Shown: positions 37,457 through 46,322, counted from the stretch's first letter. The stretch: 64,000 bases of DNA from Akkermansia massiliensis (GCF_023516715.1 NZ_JAMGSI010000001.1:558001-622000); one strand, 5' to 3'. A program made the numbers and translations. Notes: generated by a model from the sequence alone, not told the origin.

Positions 37457-38734
37457 GCCAGTTTCCGAAAAAATATCCGGAAACAAGCCGTTTTTACATG
37501 ATGAAATGATAGGCGTCGAATTTTGGAGCTCTTTATCATTTTAGCCTTTTTTCACCCTTGCTTGCAAGATTTTTCATTTCCTTGTTTCCCGCTATTTGAA
37601 TTTAATATGCCGGAAAAGAATTATTCTACAATTGAATATGGAGGAAAAGCCGGTTCCATCATCTTCCAGAGAGGAAACAGGGCGCAGGGCTAGCGGAAGA
37701 AAAGGGTGTTGCGGAATTGCGGGTTACAAAACAACGGGAAACGGCACAAAGGAGTTTCCCATCCCCGTGAAGCCGAAAAGTGATTCATATCCCCGTCCCG
37801 GAGTTCTGTACCGTCTCCGTTCCGGCTCCTCCTTGGGGGGGACGGATTGCCAGGGGAGCCTTTTCTTCGGGTCCAGCTCACTTTTATTGAAAGATAAATG
37901 ATAACGGGAAGAAAAGTTTTAAACTTGTTGGCAATGAGTGTTTTTTATCTTGATGTGGAGTTTTGGCGCAGGTGATTTCTGAACCAAAAGTTTATCTTGT
38001 TGTTCCGTTTTATTCCCTGGGGGAAAGGTGATTGAGGGCCGGATTATATTCAAAAGAAAAGGAAGCTGACTTTATGAGGGCACTTGCAGAAATATCGGGA
38101 AAAATGTTCCTCTGTCGCGCTAATATAAGACCGGAAAATGAATAAAATGGAATTTAAAACTTTATTTCAAACATTTCTAAGAAAGTGCAAATAAATTCGT
38201 TAAAGATGATAGGGGAAAGTTTATCTGGGGATTAAACGGGAAGCCGGTTTTTTCCATAATTATCCGGGCGCGGAGAAGAAATTGAATGGAGAAAATAAAG
38301 TTCATGGATGAGGAAACAGGCCGATTCCTTTCCCGAATTTATTTTTCTCTTCCGGATGATGAAGGGAACTATCGTTCCTGTTATTACGGTGTTCTTTTTA
38401 AGCCGGCACGGAAGGCCTCTTGGACTGGAGAAAAAGCAGTCATGGGTTGCATCCGCCTTCTCTTTTTTCATGTTCTTCCGCCCCTGCCGTGCCATTCAGC
38501 CTGTTTCCTGCCGGGATTTTTCTTTTTCAAGAAGTTGTACATACCTTATGGAAACAGCGTGAATGCCGCAGTTGCGGTCAATTATGCAATCTCCTTCCCG
38601 CGTATTTGCCTTGAGCCGGAAAAGGGGTTGGGCTAGTGGCTGGCCGAGTGTTTTACCTGGCCGGGAGAAGTTCCGGGTAGGCTGAATTCCTCTCTGTTAT
38701 GGAAAATGGAGAAAAAGGTGCTGCCAGAAAAAAG
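37457..38734. other. gene-poor, AT-richer intergenic stretch
   Basis: Nearly 1.3 kb with no supported gene. Short open frames at 37596-37901 and 38286-38636 (plus) have no convincing ribosome binding site, domain or composition. The stretch is visibly richer in A/T than the flanks and could be a decayed accessory insertion. I see no CRISPR, tRNA or clear terminal inverted repeats in it. Confidence 0.5.
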
Positions 38735-39979
38735 CTATCCCTGTACCGGGTCCGCCAGCACTTTTTTGAGCTTCGCAAAGCGGGGCAGGGAGCATTCCTT
38801 CTGCATGGCCGTTTCTCCCTGGATGAGGGGCAGAACGTAGTCGATGAACGGCTGTTCAACTCCATTGCCGCGGGTATTGATCCATTCACGGGGGACGAGT
38901 TTTTCCACGTTGGCCACGTCTCCCAGGCTGGTCAATTTGGTCTTGCAGGAGTAGATGCCGTTTTCCGTGCTCCGTTCGAAGGCGACCATCTTGTCCGTCT
39001 GGCCGGAAACGGCCGCTTCCACGGCGGCTTTCCCCGCCATGTAGGCTTCATCAATGTCCGTTTTGGAGGCCACGTGGGAGGCGCAGCGCTGGAGGAGGGA
39101 AAGTTCAATGCTCCTGACCTTGGCCCCGGTCTGCCGCTTGACGGATTCCGCCAGCATGGCGCCCAGTCCGCCCAGCTGCGTATGGCCGAAGACGTCCCTG
39201 TCCCCGGATTCCGCGACAAAGCGGCCGTCCGCATATTGCACCCCTTCCGAGACGGCGACCATGCAGCTCCCGTTACGCTTGTAAATCCGGTCCACATCCT
39301 GCCAGAATTCTTCCATGCGGAAGGGGACTTCCGGCAGGTAAACCAGGTCCGGTCCGGCGCCCGCATAAGTGGCCAGGGCGGCGGAACCGGCCAGCCATCC
39401 GGCGTGACGGCCCATGATTTCCACGATGGTGACACGCCCTTTGTCGTACACGCGGAGATCCTGGTGCACCTCCATGCAGGAGGTGGCGATGAATTTGGCG
39501 GCGGAACCGAAGCCGGGGCAGTGGTCCGTGCCGTAAAGGTCGTTGTCAATGGTCTTGGGGATTCCGATCACGCGGCATTCATAGCCGGATTGCTGCATGA
39601 ATTTGGATATCTTGTTGCAGGTATCCATGGAATCATTGCCGCCGTTGTAGAAAAAGTAACGTACATCGTACTTCCGGAACACCTCCAGCAGGCGGCGGTA
39701 GTCCGTATCATCCACGGCGGGATCCGCCATCCGGTAGCGGCAGGAGCCCAGGGCAGAGGCCGGGGTGTATTTCAGCAATTCCAGTTCCTCCGGGTCTTCC
39801 TGCGCCATATCGAACAGGCGTTCCTTCAGCACTCCTTCAATCCCGTTGGCGGCTCCCAGCACGCGGGTGACCGGTTCGCATTGCAGGGCCGTCTGGATGG
39901 CCCCCAGCGCGCTGGCATTGATGACGGCGGTGGGGCCGCCGGACTGGCCGATGATGCATGCTCCTTTCAATGGCTTCAT
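38735..39979 (-). CDS. pfp: 6-phosphofructokinase, probably pyrophosphate-dependent
   Basis: A 414-aa PFK. The phosphoryl-donor loop NGGNDSMD has Asp where ATP enzymes have Gly (GGDGS). The PKTIDND motif has Lys where ATP enzymes have Gly. Both are the known hallmarks of PPi-PFKs. IMGRHAGW and the N-terminal IIGQSGGPTAVINAS are further family motifs. The enzyme makes fructose 1,6-bisphosphate reversibly. MKPLKGACIIG (ATG 39979) is the obvious start; the frame continues 35 codons upstream without support. Confidence 0.92.
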   Translation of the reverse strand: MKPLKGACIIGQSGGPTAVINASALGAIQTALQCEPVTRVLGAANGIEGVLKERLFDMAQEDPEELELLKYTPASALGSCRYRMADPAVDDTDYRRLLEVFRKYDVRYFFYNGGNDSMDTCNKISKFMQQSGYECRVIGIPKTIDNDLYGTDHCPGFGSAAKFIATSCMEVHQDLRVYDKGRVTIVEIMGRHAGWLAGSAALATYAGAGPDLVYLPEVPFRMEEFWQDVDRIYKRNGSCMVAVSEGVQYADGRFVAESGDRDVFGHTQLGGLGAMLAESVKRQTGAKVRSIELSLLQRCASHVASKTDIDEAYMAGKAAVEAAVSGQTDKMVAFERSTENGIYSCKTKLTSLGDVANVEKLVPREWINTRGNGVEQPFIDYVLPLIQGETAMQKECSLPRFAKLKKVLADPVQG

Positions 39980-40353
39980 GGGGGAAATGGTGGATGGGAG
40001 AGTTCTGTGGAGCCCCGTTCCGCAGCGTGGGGGCCGGGGGATGAAATCAGAGTCGAACCTATCTGGAGCCCGGAGGGATGTCAAACATTATTGGTCTGCC
40101 GGAGGGACTCCCGCAGCCCGGGCGGAAGAGAGGGAAACGCCGGGCATCCGCTATTCGGTTTTCATGCTTTTCCGGGATGGCGGCCAGGTGTTCTCCCAAG
40201 GCGGGCGCCGCCGGTGGTCCGGTGGGTTTTGTGTGCGGAAGAGGCATGCGGAAATCCGTGCTGTACAGCCTGGGGCTTATTACCAGGGCACAGATGGCGT
40301 TTACGCGCCTTTTTATGCCCATGGCGTCCCTTGTTTCTTCCGGGAAAGCGTAT
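39980..40353. other. intergenic region between pfp and the GntR regulator
   Basis: About 370 bases with no supported gene or strong hairpin. It should contain the pfp promoter and the end of the regulator transcript. Confidence 0.4.
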
Positions 40354-41460
40354 TTATGCGGACGGCGGCGTGTGGCGCACGGAGACGGACTGCCCGGGGT
40401 AGATTTCCGGGATGACGGAGATGCTCTTGATGTTTTTGCCCGCAGTCAGGGCACGGAGCATCCGGATGAGCTTGTGAACCGTTTTTGTCTGGTTCTCCTC
40501 GTAATAAGTGATGGTGGGCAGCAGGCGCTCCATGAAGGGTTCATACGTCAGGCTGATCAGGCTGAGCTGGTCCGGAATGCTTAAAGAGCGGGCTTCCACC
40601 CAGGAAAGGAGGGGAACGATCTGGTTGCCCCGCGTAGCTACCAGGGCGGACATGTCCGGATGTTCCTTGAACGCTTTGGCGAGGTATTCAAAGAAAAGGG
40701 GCGTCTCAAACGGGGTGGGAATCAGCACGGGGTTCCAGCCCTTTTCCGCAAAGCTGAAAAAGCCCTTCTGCATTAACTGGTGGCCCTTCAACGGGTCCGG
40801 GGGGAGGCACAGGCCGACGGTCCGGTGCCCCTTGTTCCAGAGGTGCTGCGCCGCATGGTGCGTGGTGGCCGCCCAATGGCGGTCCAGATAGGGCAGGTTG
40901 CTGCTCTGGTAGGAAGTGCCGCGCACGATGCAGGGAATGCCGTGTGTCTTGAACCAGAGCTGGGTCTGTTCCGAGGAGCGGTGGAGTATCCAGCAGACGC
41001 ATTCGGATTTGGTCACCAGCTTGGCGAGACGCTTGTCCGGGTTGTTGCCTAAAATCCAGGGAGCTTCAAAAATGCGGACGCTGATGCCGTCTTCCTCCAG
41101 AATCTTGGAGATGGTGTACACCTCCGCCAGCACGCTTTGCGCCAGCCTCTTGAGGGGCTGGGGCGTCAGAAAGCCGATAATGCCCCTTTTTTCCTGAACA
41201 GGATGGGAGGGGATGGTTTTTCCCGCTCCTTCCTCCGTAGTTTTCAGGATGCGCCGCGGAACCTTGATGCGCGCGGGAGCGATCCATGCCTCCCTCTCCA
41301 GAAGAGCCAGAGCCTTTCTGACGGTTTCCCTTCCTACGGACAATCTGTGCCCGAGCTCCCGTTCGCCGGGCAGGATGTTGACCAGGCTGCCGCTGAGGAT
41401 CATCTGTTTGATTTTATTGGCTACGGTTTCAACCAATGAAGATGCGGGCAACGAAGTCAT
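40354..41460 (-). CDS. GntR-type transcriptional regulator with LacI-like sugar-binding domain
   Basis: A 368-aa protein. Residues about 10-75 form a GntR winged helix (VANKIKQMILSGSLVNILPGERELGHRLSVGRETVRKAL). From about residue 90 (EKRGIIGFLTPQ) it has a periplasmic-binding-protein-like effector domain of the LacI/GalR kind (HLWNKGHRTVGLCLPPD; IPDQLSLISL). This hybrid architecture resembles AraR-type sugar regulators. The target operon is not shown by the sequence; pfp lies immediately downstream on the same strand. Confidence 0.88.
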   Translation of the reverse strand: MTSLPASSLVETVANKIKQMILSGSLVNILPGERELGHRLSVGRETVRKALALLEREAWIAPARIKVPRRILKTTEEGAGKTIPSHPVQEKRGIIGFLTPQPLKRLAQSVLAEVYTISKILEEDGISVRIFEAPWILGNNPDKRLAKLVTKSECVCWILHRSSEQTQLWFKTHGIPCIVRGTSYQSSNLPYLDRHWAATTHHAAQHLWNKGHRTVGLCLPPDPLKGHQLMQKGFFSFAEKGWNPVLIPTPFETPLFFEYLAKAFKEHPDMSALVATRGNQIVPLLSWVEARSLSIPDQLSLISLTYEPFMERLLPTITYYEENQTKTVHKLIRMLRALTAGKNIKSISVIPEIYPGQSVSVRHTPPSA

Positions 41461-41471
41461 ACTCTTTTATA

Positions 41472-41501
41472 TACGTACTGCCTTGCGTGAATTCGAGTCA
41501 A
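41472..41501 (-). promoter_or_regulatory. possible promoter of the GntR-type regulator
   Basis: Minus-strand TTGACT (plus 41496-41501) and the palindromic TACGTA (plus 41472-41477) are 18 bases apart, with the -10 box about 12 bases upstream of the start codon. TACGTA could also be part of an operator. Confidence 0.35.
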
Positions 41502-41872
41502 TTGTAGGGATTGGTTCCGCAGCCAAATTCAGCGTGAATGTCCTTGTTGCGGTAAGTTGTTGGAATTCTGTAATCTAGATAAAAATATGAGTCCCTGGTC
41601 TTTTTTAATGTCGGAAAGTGGAGAAATCATGGGTAAAGGATATATTATTATCAATGGATTACATGTTTCCCGCGTTCGCAGGTGAGTGGTTTGTGATTAT
41701 TTTATAAAATATTCATAATAAACATCTTGGTTTATCTTTTCTGTCAAGCGGTGTCATTTTTTCATGTCGGTTGGCTCCGCATGCGGCGTGCCTTCCTCCG
41801 GGGAAGTGGCAGGAGGCATGCACGTATCAGCATGGATGATTCCTGTCTCTTTTCCGGTGCTAAATCTGCTCA
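41502..41872. other. intergenic region between the regulator and the phage-like genes
   Basis: About 370 bases of AT-rich DNA with no supported gene. It is the common upstream region of divergent genes. Confidence 0.35.
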
Positions 41873-42970
41873 ATGAAAGTGAATACCATACCGGGCGCGG
41901 CTTATGCGCTGACATGTACGGCAGCATGCTCTGTCCAGGCTCTTCTCTCCGATGCTTCTTGCCTGACTGTTCTGGAAACGGAAAACTCCGGACAGTATAT
42001 CTTTGTGGCCCCTACGGATGCGGTGGAGGTGTCCGACGAACATGCACTGGTAACACAGACTTTTAAAGTAGCCGCTCTGGGATTGGCTGCCCAGGGCGGC
42101 ATTCGGCTGGGAGAAGATGCCGTTTTGAAAAATCTGACGGCGGAGGCGTCCACCTTTTCCGGAACCGTCAATGCCAACGGCGGTATCAATGCCGTATCCG
42201 CGCTTGCGGCCGGAGCCTCCACAACCGGCCTCAACGCGGGCAGCCACGCCGTCATGTCCGTTCTGAGGAATGTGTACCATCTGGACCACGCGAACGGAAC
42301 CGTTACCACCCTGGAGGGAAGCAACGTCAAGATGGAGCGTTCCTTGGCGGACTGGTGCGGGCTGTCCTGGGCGGGCACGCTGACGGCGCACAAATGCGTC
42401 CTGGTCAAGTCTGCCGTCACCAATACCAATTACGGAGGAGCCATCAGCCCTGCCGGAACCGGCAGCTATGCGCTGGTGATGTCTCTGCTTTCCGGTGTGA
42501 ATTTGGCCGCGACTCAAACTAAATTCGGCTGGACCGGGTATTCCGGAACCGTCACCGCCACAACGGTGGAGAATATTCCCGGACCGCTTTTTTATGTGGA
42601 TGCAGCCAGCAGAAAAGTAGTGGCCAGGTCCGGAGACGGACAGGTTGTAACGGAGCTTTCCTGGGCTGCCTTGAGCCTGGACTGGGTATCCCGGCTTGAT
42701 TTGATTGCGGTTCCCTCTTCATCCGGTACCTGCAGTATTTATCTGGCCCGGCATACGGGGATAAGCTCCGGGCACGGGAACCACTACAATTTCAACCGCC
42801 GTCATCTTAATCCACAAGCTTATTACCTGGGGGAAGTTTCTCTGGGGCTCGTCAGCAATGACGTCCACTACGCTATTATAGATACTTGCTCCGCAGAGAT
42901 GGCCATGTTCAGGGTAAGCGTCATCCAAGGGATTAATCCGGCTGACTATCTTAAAATAGAAACAATTTAA
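41873..42970 (+). CDS. hypothetical protein, phage tail-fibre-like
   Basis: A 365-aa protein of unknown family. The first 70 residues are a small mixed domain (GQYIFVAPTDAVEVSD). A repetitive Ala/Gly/Thr-rich segment of about 60 residues follows (GTVNANGGINAVSALAAGAS), typical of fibre shafts. The last 200 residues form a beta-rich, aromatic domain (FGWTGYSGTVTATT; HTGISSGHGNHYNFNRRHL) like a receptor-binding tip. This layout suggests a phage tail or adhesin component, but no other structural phage gene is visible. It is one base upstream of the next gene. Confidence 0.55.
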   Translation: MKVNTIPGAAYALTCTAACSVQALLSDASCLTVLETENSGQYIFVAPTDAVEVSDEHALVTQTFKVAALGLAAQGGIRLGEDAVLKNLTAEASTFSGTVNANGGINAVSALAAGASTTGLNAGSHAVMSVLRNVYHLDHANGTVTTLEGSNVKMERSLADWCGLSWAGTLTAHKCVLVKSAVTNTNYGGAISPAGTGSYALVMSLLSGVNLAATQTKFGWTGYSGTVTATTVENIPGPLFYVDAASRKVVARSGDGQVVTELSWAALSLDWVSRLDLIAVPSSSGTCSIYLARHTGISSGHGNHYNFNRRHLNPQAYYLGEVSLGLVSNDVHYAIIDTCSAEMAMFRVSVIQGINPADYLKIETI

Positions 42971-42971
42971 C

Positions 42972-43382
42972 ATGAAAGAATTACAATTTTATTTCCCGCG
43001 ACCCGGCAAGTGGGATGAATTCACGTTGACTGCCGTTTTCCCGGATATGGCGGGGTTTGTTCAGAATCAGCGCTACAGGCACCGGGAGCTGACGCCGGAA
43101 CAGTTGCAGGCTTTTTCCGAAGTAGTGTCCGCCCTTACCGTTCTGTCTGACGAATGGAAGGCCGTTCAGGCATGGGCGAGGCTGGATATGTGCATGACCG
43201 GCACATCCACGGAGGGTAGCGAAGACATGGTCAAAACAGTGGAAGCGGTTACCCTGACCGTGGAAGCTGTCAATGGCCGGGGAGCCCGTAAACTGTTCAC
43301 CAACGCAAATTATCCAGAATTTACAATTCCGGAAGCGGGGGCGGTGGCATTTTTCAAACATTTTACGGATAGCCGTCAATAG
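42972..43382 (+). CDS. hypothetical protein, partner of the fibre-like gene
   Basis: A 136-aa soluble protein (MKELQFYFPRPGKWDEF) with no recognised domain. It starts one base after the fibre-like gene stops, so the two are surely cotranslated. Its acidic, helical composition and position would suit a tail-fibre assembly chaperone or a small structural protein. This is inference only. Confidence 0.55.
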   Translation: MKELQFYFPRPGKWDEFTLTAVFPDMAGFVQNQRYRHRELTPEQLQAFSEVVSALTVLSDEWKAVQAWARLDMCMTGTSTEGSEDMVKTVEAVTLTVEAVNGRGARKLFTNANYPEFTIPEAGAVAFFKHFTDSRQ

Positions 43383-43600
43383 CAGGCAGCCCATCCGTTA
43401 TCGTTCAAGGGGGGATGCCCAAAGGCGGGAGCTTTCCGTTTTACGCCAATAGGCATGGATGCTCCGAATGGAGCAGGCGTCGCTGCATGCAGCTCATTTT
43501 TTAACCGCACAACGAGAGATTCAGCACGTCCGGATTCGCCATATTCGTCAGGAGCATGGACCATCTCTTTTTCTTATTCATTGCAATTCCCTATACAATT

Positions 43601-43783
43601 ATGAATATTCCAATTAAACGATTATTCGTCAACGTGTTCCATAACATCTGCGAAGGCTCCGGAACGGAGCTTCTCCACCAGATCTGCGTCTGGCGCAAGA
43701 TGGGACTGGAAGTGCCACACGTTTCTTCCAGGGATTGCCTGGGCACTCTTAACGAATTTTGTGAAATCATACCGCATGCCTGA
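43601..43783 (+). pseudogene. short N-terminal fragment, glycan-gene-like
   Basis: A 60-aa frame (MNIPIKRLFVNVFHNICEG, then SGTELLHQICVWRKMGLEV). The GSG-x-E-LLHQ pattern followed by a hydrophobic strand resembles the extreme N-terminus of some glycosyltransferase or polysaccharide proteins, which are normally several hundred residues long. The frame ends at 43783 and overlaps the start of the next gene (ATG 43776). It may be a truncated gene whose stop codon now couples translation to its neighbour. Confidence 0.4.
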
Positions 43784-44687
43784 ATCCATTTCCATTCTTC
43801 CTGCTCTCATTAAACTGGGTGGATTTCAATATTGCGCCAACCATGGCAACATAGGAGATTTGCTTATTGACATCGCCACGCGGCAGTTTTTCCGTCGCCA
43901 TCATCTGCCGGCGCAGGAAAAACCTCATCGGCATGTGGTGTATGGCGGTGGCGGAAGGTTCGTGTCCTTTTACGGTTCTCTGGATGAGCAGAAAGAGGAA
44001 CTGACGGCCCGCTCAGTGGAACGGTGCATTATCCTTCCGCACAGCTTTTATCAGGTAGATTCTCTTATTCGTTCCTTTGATGAAAGGCACCTGGTCTTTT
44101 GCCGGGAACAGCGTTCCCTGGATTATTGCCTTTCGCTCAATGATCGGGCGCAATTTCTCCCGGCGGACGACATGGCTCTTTACTTCTGCCCTAATTCCTT
44201 GCCGTCTTTTATCCTGGAAGAAAAGGGAACTCCCGCTTGTCCGGAACCATGGGCGGTTTCCCTCCTGGAAAAAATCCGGGAATCCGTGCAGGAATCTTCT
44301 TTCTGCGCATTCCGCGAAAATTACTGGCAGCAGGGGGCTTTTCTGCCGCGCCGGGGCAAGGAGAGCGCTCTGCCTGCGGAATTGATCCTGGGACGTGATA
44401 TTTCCGATCTTTGGAATGGCTGGGGTGACGGTTCTGCCGAGCAGGCTTTTCTAATAGGGGGCCTTCTCTCTATTCTGAAGGAATTGGACATCGTCATTTC
44501 AGACCGCCTGCACATCTGCATTGCAGGTCTGCTTGCCGGATGCCGGGTATACTTCCTGGACAACAACTACGGAAAACTTTCCGGAGTTTATCGTCAATCC
44601 CTGTCCGATCATCCAAGAGCGAATCTCCTTCCTCACTCTGAACTTTCCGTACTTTTTCCCGAGATATTTTCCCTTGTCCGCGAATAG
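43776..44687 (+). CDS. polysaccharide pyruvyl transferase family protein
   Basis: A 303-aa protein. CANHGNIGDLLIDIATRQFF near the N-terminus matches the family's GN-x-GD motif. A GGGGRFVSFYG loop, the VISDRLHICIAGLLAGCRVYFLDNNYGKLSG block and a C-terminal helix follow the usual order. These enzymes add pyruvate ketals to exopolysaccharide sugars or act as related glycan-modifying transferases. GTG 43761 is an alternative start. It may belong to a larger capsule module elsewhere in the genome. Confidence 0.75.
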   Translation: MPESISILPALIKLGGFQYCANHGNIGDLLIDIATRQFFRRHHLPAQEKPHRHVVYGGGGRFVSFYGSLDEQKEELTARSVERCIILPHSFYQVDSLIRSFDERHLVFCREQRSLDYCLSLNDRAQFLPADDMALYFCPNSLPSFILEEKGTPACPEPWAVSLLEKIRESVQESSFCAFRENYWQQGAFLPRRGKESALPAELILGRDISDLWNGWGDGSAEQAFLIGGLLSILKELDIVISDRLHICIAGLLAGCRVYFLDNNYGKLSGVYRQSLSDHPRANLLPHSELSVLFPEIFSLVRE

Positions 44688-44738
44688 TCTGTTTCCGTCC
44701 ATAAGCTCCTCTCCAGGGAAAAGGCATGGGCAGGAGAT

Positions 44739-45176
44739 GTGATTCAACCTATGCAGTGGAGTAGCGAATATTGTGATGAGGAACTTACTCTCGTCTATTA
44801 CAATTATCGTCATTACAATTCAGCTGACGGCAGGTGGATCAATAGAGATCCTATTGCTGAAAAGATAGGGAATAATGTTTATAGAATGATTCTCAATAAT
44901 CCGGTCAAGCTTGTTGATTTACTTGGTTTAATAGAAAGAGGTCCATTTGATGGAAAACATCCTACTGTCAAATCGTGTTCCTTTGGAGAGTGTTGTCAAG
45001 AGAATATAAAAAGATTTTTCCAATGGTTCACGGCATCCAAAACACGTCGTGAAAGAGATTTTACAGATTATTGGAGAAAGTATGGTACAAAAGAATCATG
45101 GGATAATCATCGTACGGAATTTTTGAAAGCTAGGTTAAATGCAGTGAACTGCACTAAGATTATTTCTATAAAATAA
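44739..45176 (+). CDS. orphan RHS repeat-associated core fragment with variable C-terminal tip
   Basis: A 145-aa frame. Residues about 5-63 are the classic RHS core end: SSEYCDEELTLVYYNYRHYN, GRWINRDPIAE, NNVYRMILNNPVKLVDLLGL. The long YD-repeat shell that should precede it is missing. The last 80 residues (PFDGKHPTVKSCSFGECCQ onward) form a lower-GC variable tip of the kind that carries toxin activity in polymorphic toxins. A GTG with GGAG upstream (44739) or ATG 44751 could start it. It is either a displaced toxin cassette or a decaying remnant. Confidence 0.75.
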   Translation: MIQPMQWSSEYCDEELTLVYYNYRHYNSADGRWINRDPIAEKIGNNVYRMILNNPVKLVDLLGLIERGPFDGKHPTVKSCSFGECCQENIKRFFQWFTASKTRRERDFTDYWRKYGTKESWDNHRTEFLKARLNAVNCTKIISIK

Positions 45177-45201
45177 TTAATTCATTACGATACATCCTGA
45201 A

Positions 45202-45453
45202 TTGGAAGTAGTACGTGAATGGATAGACGAAGTGGCGTTGCTTACTGGTCCTGGACCATTTCAAGTTCTAATTTCGGATTCTGGGCCTGTGCAAGAACCG
45301 GTTGGCAGTGGATGGGATGCATTTTGGGAAGGTGCATTAGCAGGAGCGCTAGCTGCTTTCATTGGTGGACAATTGGGGCCTCAAATTGCATTACCGGAGG
45401 AAATCGGTACTGTCCCAATTGGTGCTATTGTAGGAGGAGTTATGGCTTTATAA
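45202..45453 (+). CDS. small hypothetical protein or toxin-cassette fragment
   Basis: An 83-aa frame starting with TTG at 45202 (or a few codons upstream; no ATG is available). It begins HPELEVVREWIDEVALLTG and ends with a Gly-rich hydrophobic segment (WEGALAGALAAFIGGQLGPQ), suggesting membrane insertion. It lies between the Rhs tip and the next ORF in low-GC DNA. It could be the 3' end of a second toxin tip that lost its start. No family is recognised. Confidence 0.35.
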   Translation: MEVVREWIDEVALLTGPGPFQVLISDSGPVQEPVGSGWDAFWEGALAGALAAFIGGQLGPQIALPEEIGTVPIGAIVGGVMAL

Positions 45454-45469
45454 TAAAAAGAATTAATTA

Positions 45470-46039
45470 ATGGCAAAGATTGAAAAAAACATGATTGAAG
45501 CTCTCCTTGCACGGCCAACAAGCAAGCAGGTACTGGCCTTTGAAGGAGTCTTTTTGGAAGATTTAAATGATTATGTGAAATGGGCAATTGATTCTTTACA
45601 TAATTCCCTGGGCGAAGAAATGGACGAAGCCCTGCTTTTGTTGAGTTCGCATTTTGGAGAGCTTTCAATTAATTATTTTGAGTTGCAGGACGATCTCCGA
45701 GCATTTGCCTCAGCCGCCAGAATAATTCCTCCAAAAGGCAAGGATGCCGTTAGGCTTTATTGTCTTGGATGTCTTCAAGATGTTGTCTGTGGTTTGAAAG
45801 GAGGAGTAGAATCTGAAAAAGACATGCTTCAGCATTTATCAGATTTACTTGGAAACTATACAGGGGTGGATGAATTTGGATTGATTCCGGAAATGGAATA
45901 CCATTGGTGGCATCTTCAACAAGGAGAATCCCATGACGATATTGTAGGAGATTTTTGCAGGGAAGCAGAAAGACTAGTTCATTTGTTGCATGTAAAATTA
46001 CATCGCGAGGGCGAATATTGGAAAATTACAGTAGAATAA
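45470..46039 (+). CDS. hypothetical protein, candidate immunity protein
   Basis: A 189-aa acidic, mostly helical cytosolic protein (MAKIEKNMIEALLARPTSKQ). No family is recognised. It directly follows the Rhs tip and the small hydrophobic frame, in DNA of the same low GC. Polymorphic toxin loci usually place the immunity gene immediately after the toxin tip, and an acidic small protein fits that role. The first 25 codons use ATG 45470 just after a TAATTAATTA stretch, with no strong Shine-Dalgarno. A hairpin terminator lies 160 bases after the stop. Confidence 0.6.
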   Translation: MAKIEKNMIEALLARPTSKQVLAFEGVFLEDLNDYVKWAIDSLHNSLGEEMDEALLLLSSHFGELSINYFELQDDLRAFASAARIIPPKGKDAVRLYCLGCLQDVVCGLKGGVESEKDMLQHLSDLLGNYTGVDEFGLIPEMEYHWWHLQQGESHDDIVGDFCREAERLVHLLHVKLHREGEYWKITVE

Positions 46040-46202
46040 TTTTTAATATAAAGTATGTAATTACTGATGATTTTATTTATAGATATAGTGTTCCGGAAAA
46101 AGTTTCAGAAATTATATCTATATAAACACACGAGTGTTTCTTCTGGAAATTATTGCTTTCAGTTTTCTGCTTCTTAACCGAGAGCTGTTAACTGATAAAA
46201 GA

Positions 46203-46233
46203 AAACCCTGAAAGGATTAAGCTTTCAGGGTTT
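46203..46233. terminator. bidirectional terminator between the accessory island and tRNA-Leu
   Basis: A perfect 12-bp stem, AAACCCTGAAAG (46203-46214) and CTTTCAGGGTTT (46222-46233), with a 7-base loop. On the minus strand it is followed by TTTTCTTTT and would end the tRNA transcript. On the plus strand it is followed by TTTATTTATT. Confidence 0.85.
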
Positions 46234-46239
46234 ATTTAT

Positions 46240-46322
46240 TGGTACCGCCGGTGGGACTCGAACCCACACTCTTTTGGAACTCGATTTTGAGTCGAGCGCG
46301 TCTACCATTCCGCCACGACGGC
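46240..46322 (-). tRNA. tRNA-Leu (anticodon CAA)
   Basis: The minus strand reads GCCGTCGTGGCGGAATGG at the 5' end. The anticodon stem is CTCGA/TCGAG with loop CTCAAAA, giving anticodon CAA for UUG codons. A long variable arm marks a class II tRNA. The T-arm is GTGGG-TTCGAGT-CCCAC. The acceptor 3' strand CGGCGGT, discriminator A and encoded CCA complete it. The acceptor stem has two G-U pairs. Confidence 0.95.

Noticed and set aside
38286-38636. Open frame of 116 codons in the AT-rich gap
   Set aside because: No ribosome-binding site, no domain, odd residue content (runs of Phe, Cys, Pro); overlapping frames in other registers look equally plausible.
40030-40080. tRNA-like GGTTCGACTC sequence on the minus strand
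   Set aside because: The flanking bases do not make a T-stem and no anticodon or acceptor arm can be formed.
45219-45470. Alternative frame over the small ORF at 45202-45453
   Set aside because: It starts with ATG but gives a Trp/Cys/Ser-rich, non-protein-like sequence; the 45202 frame has a coherent amphipathic start and hydrophobic end.
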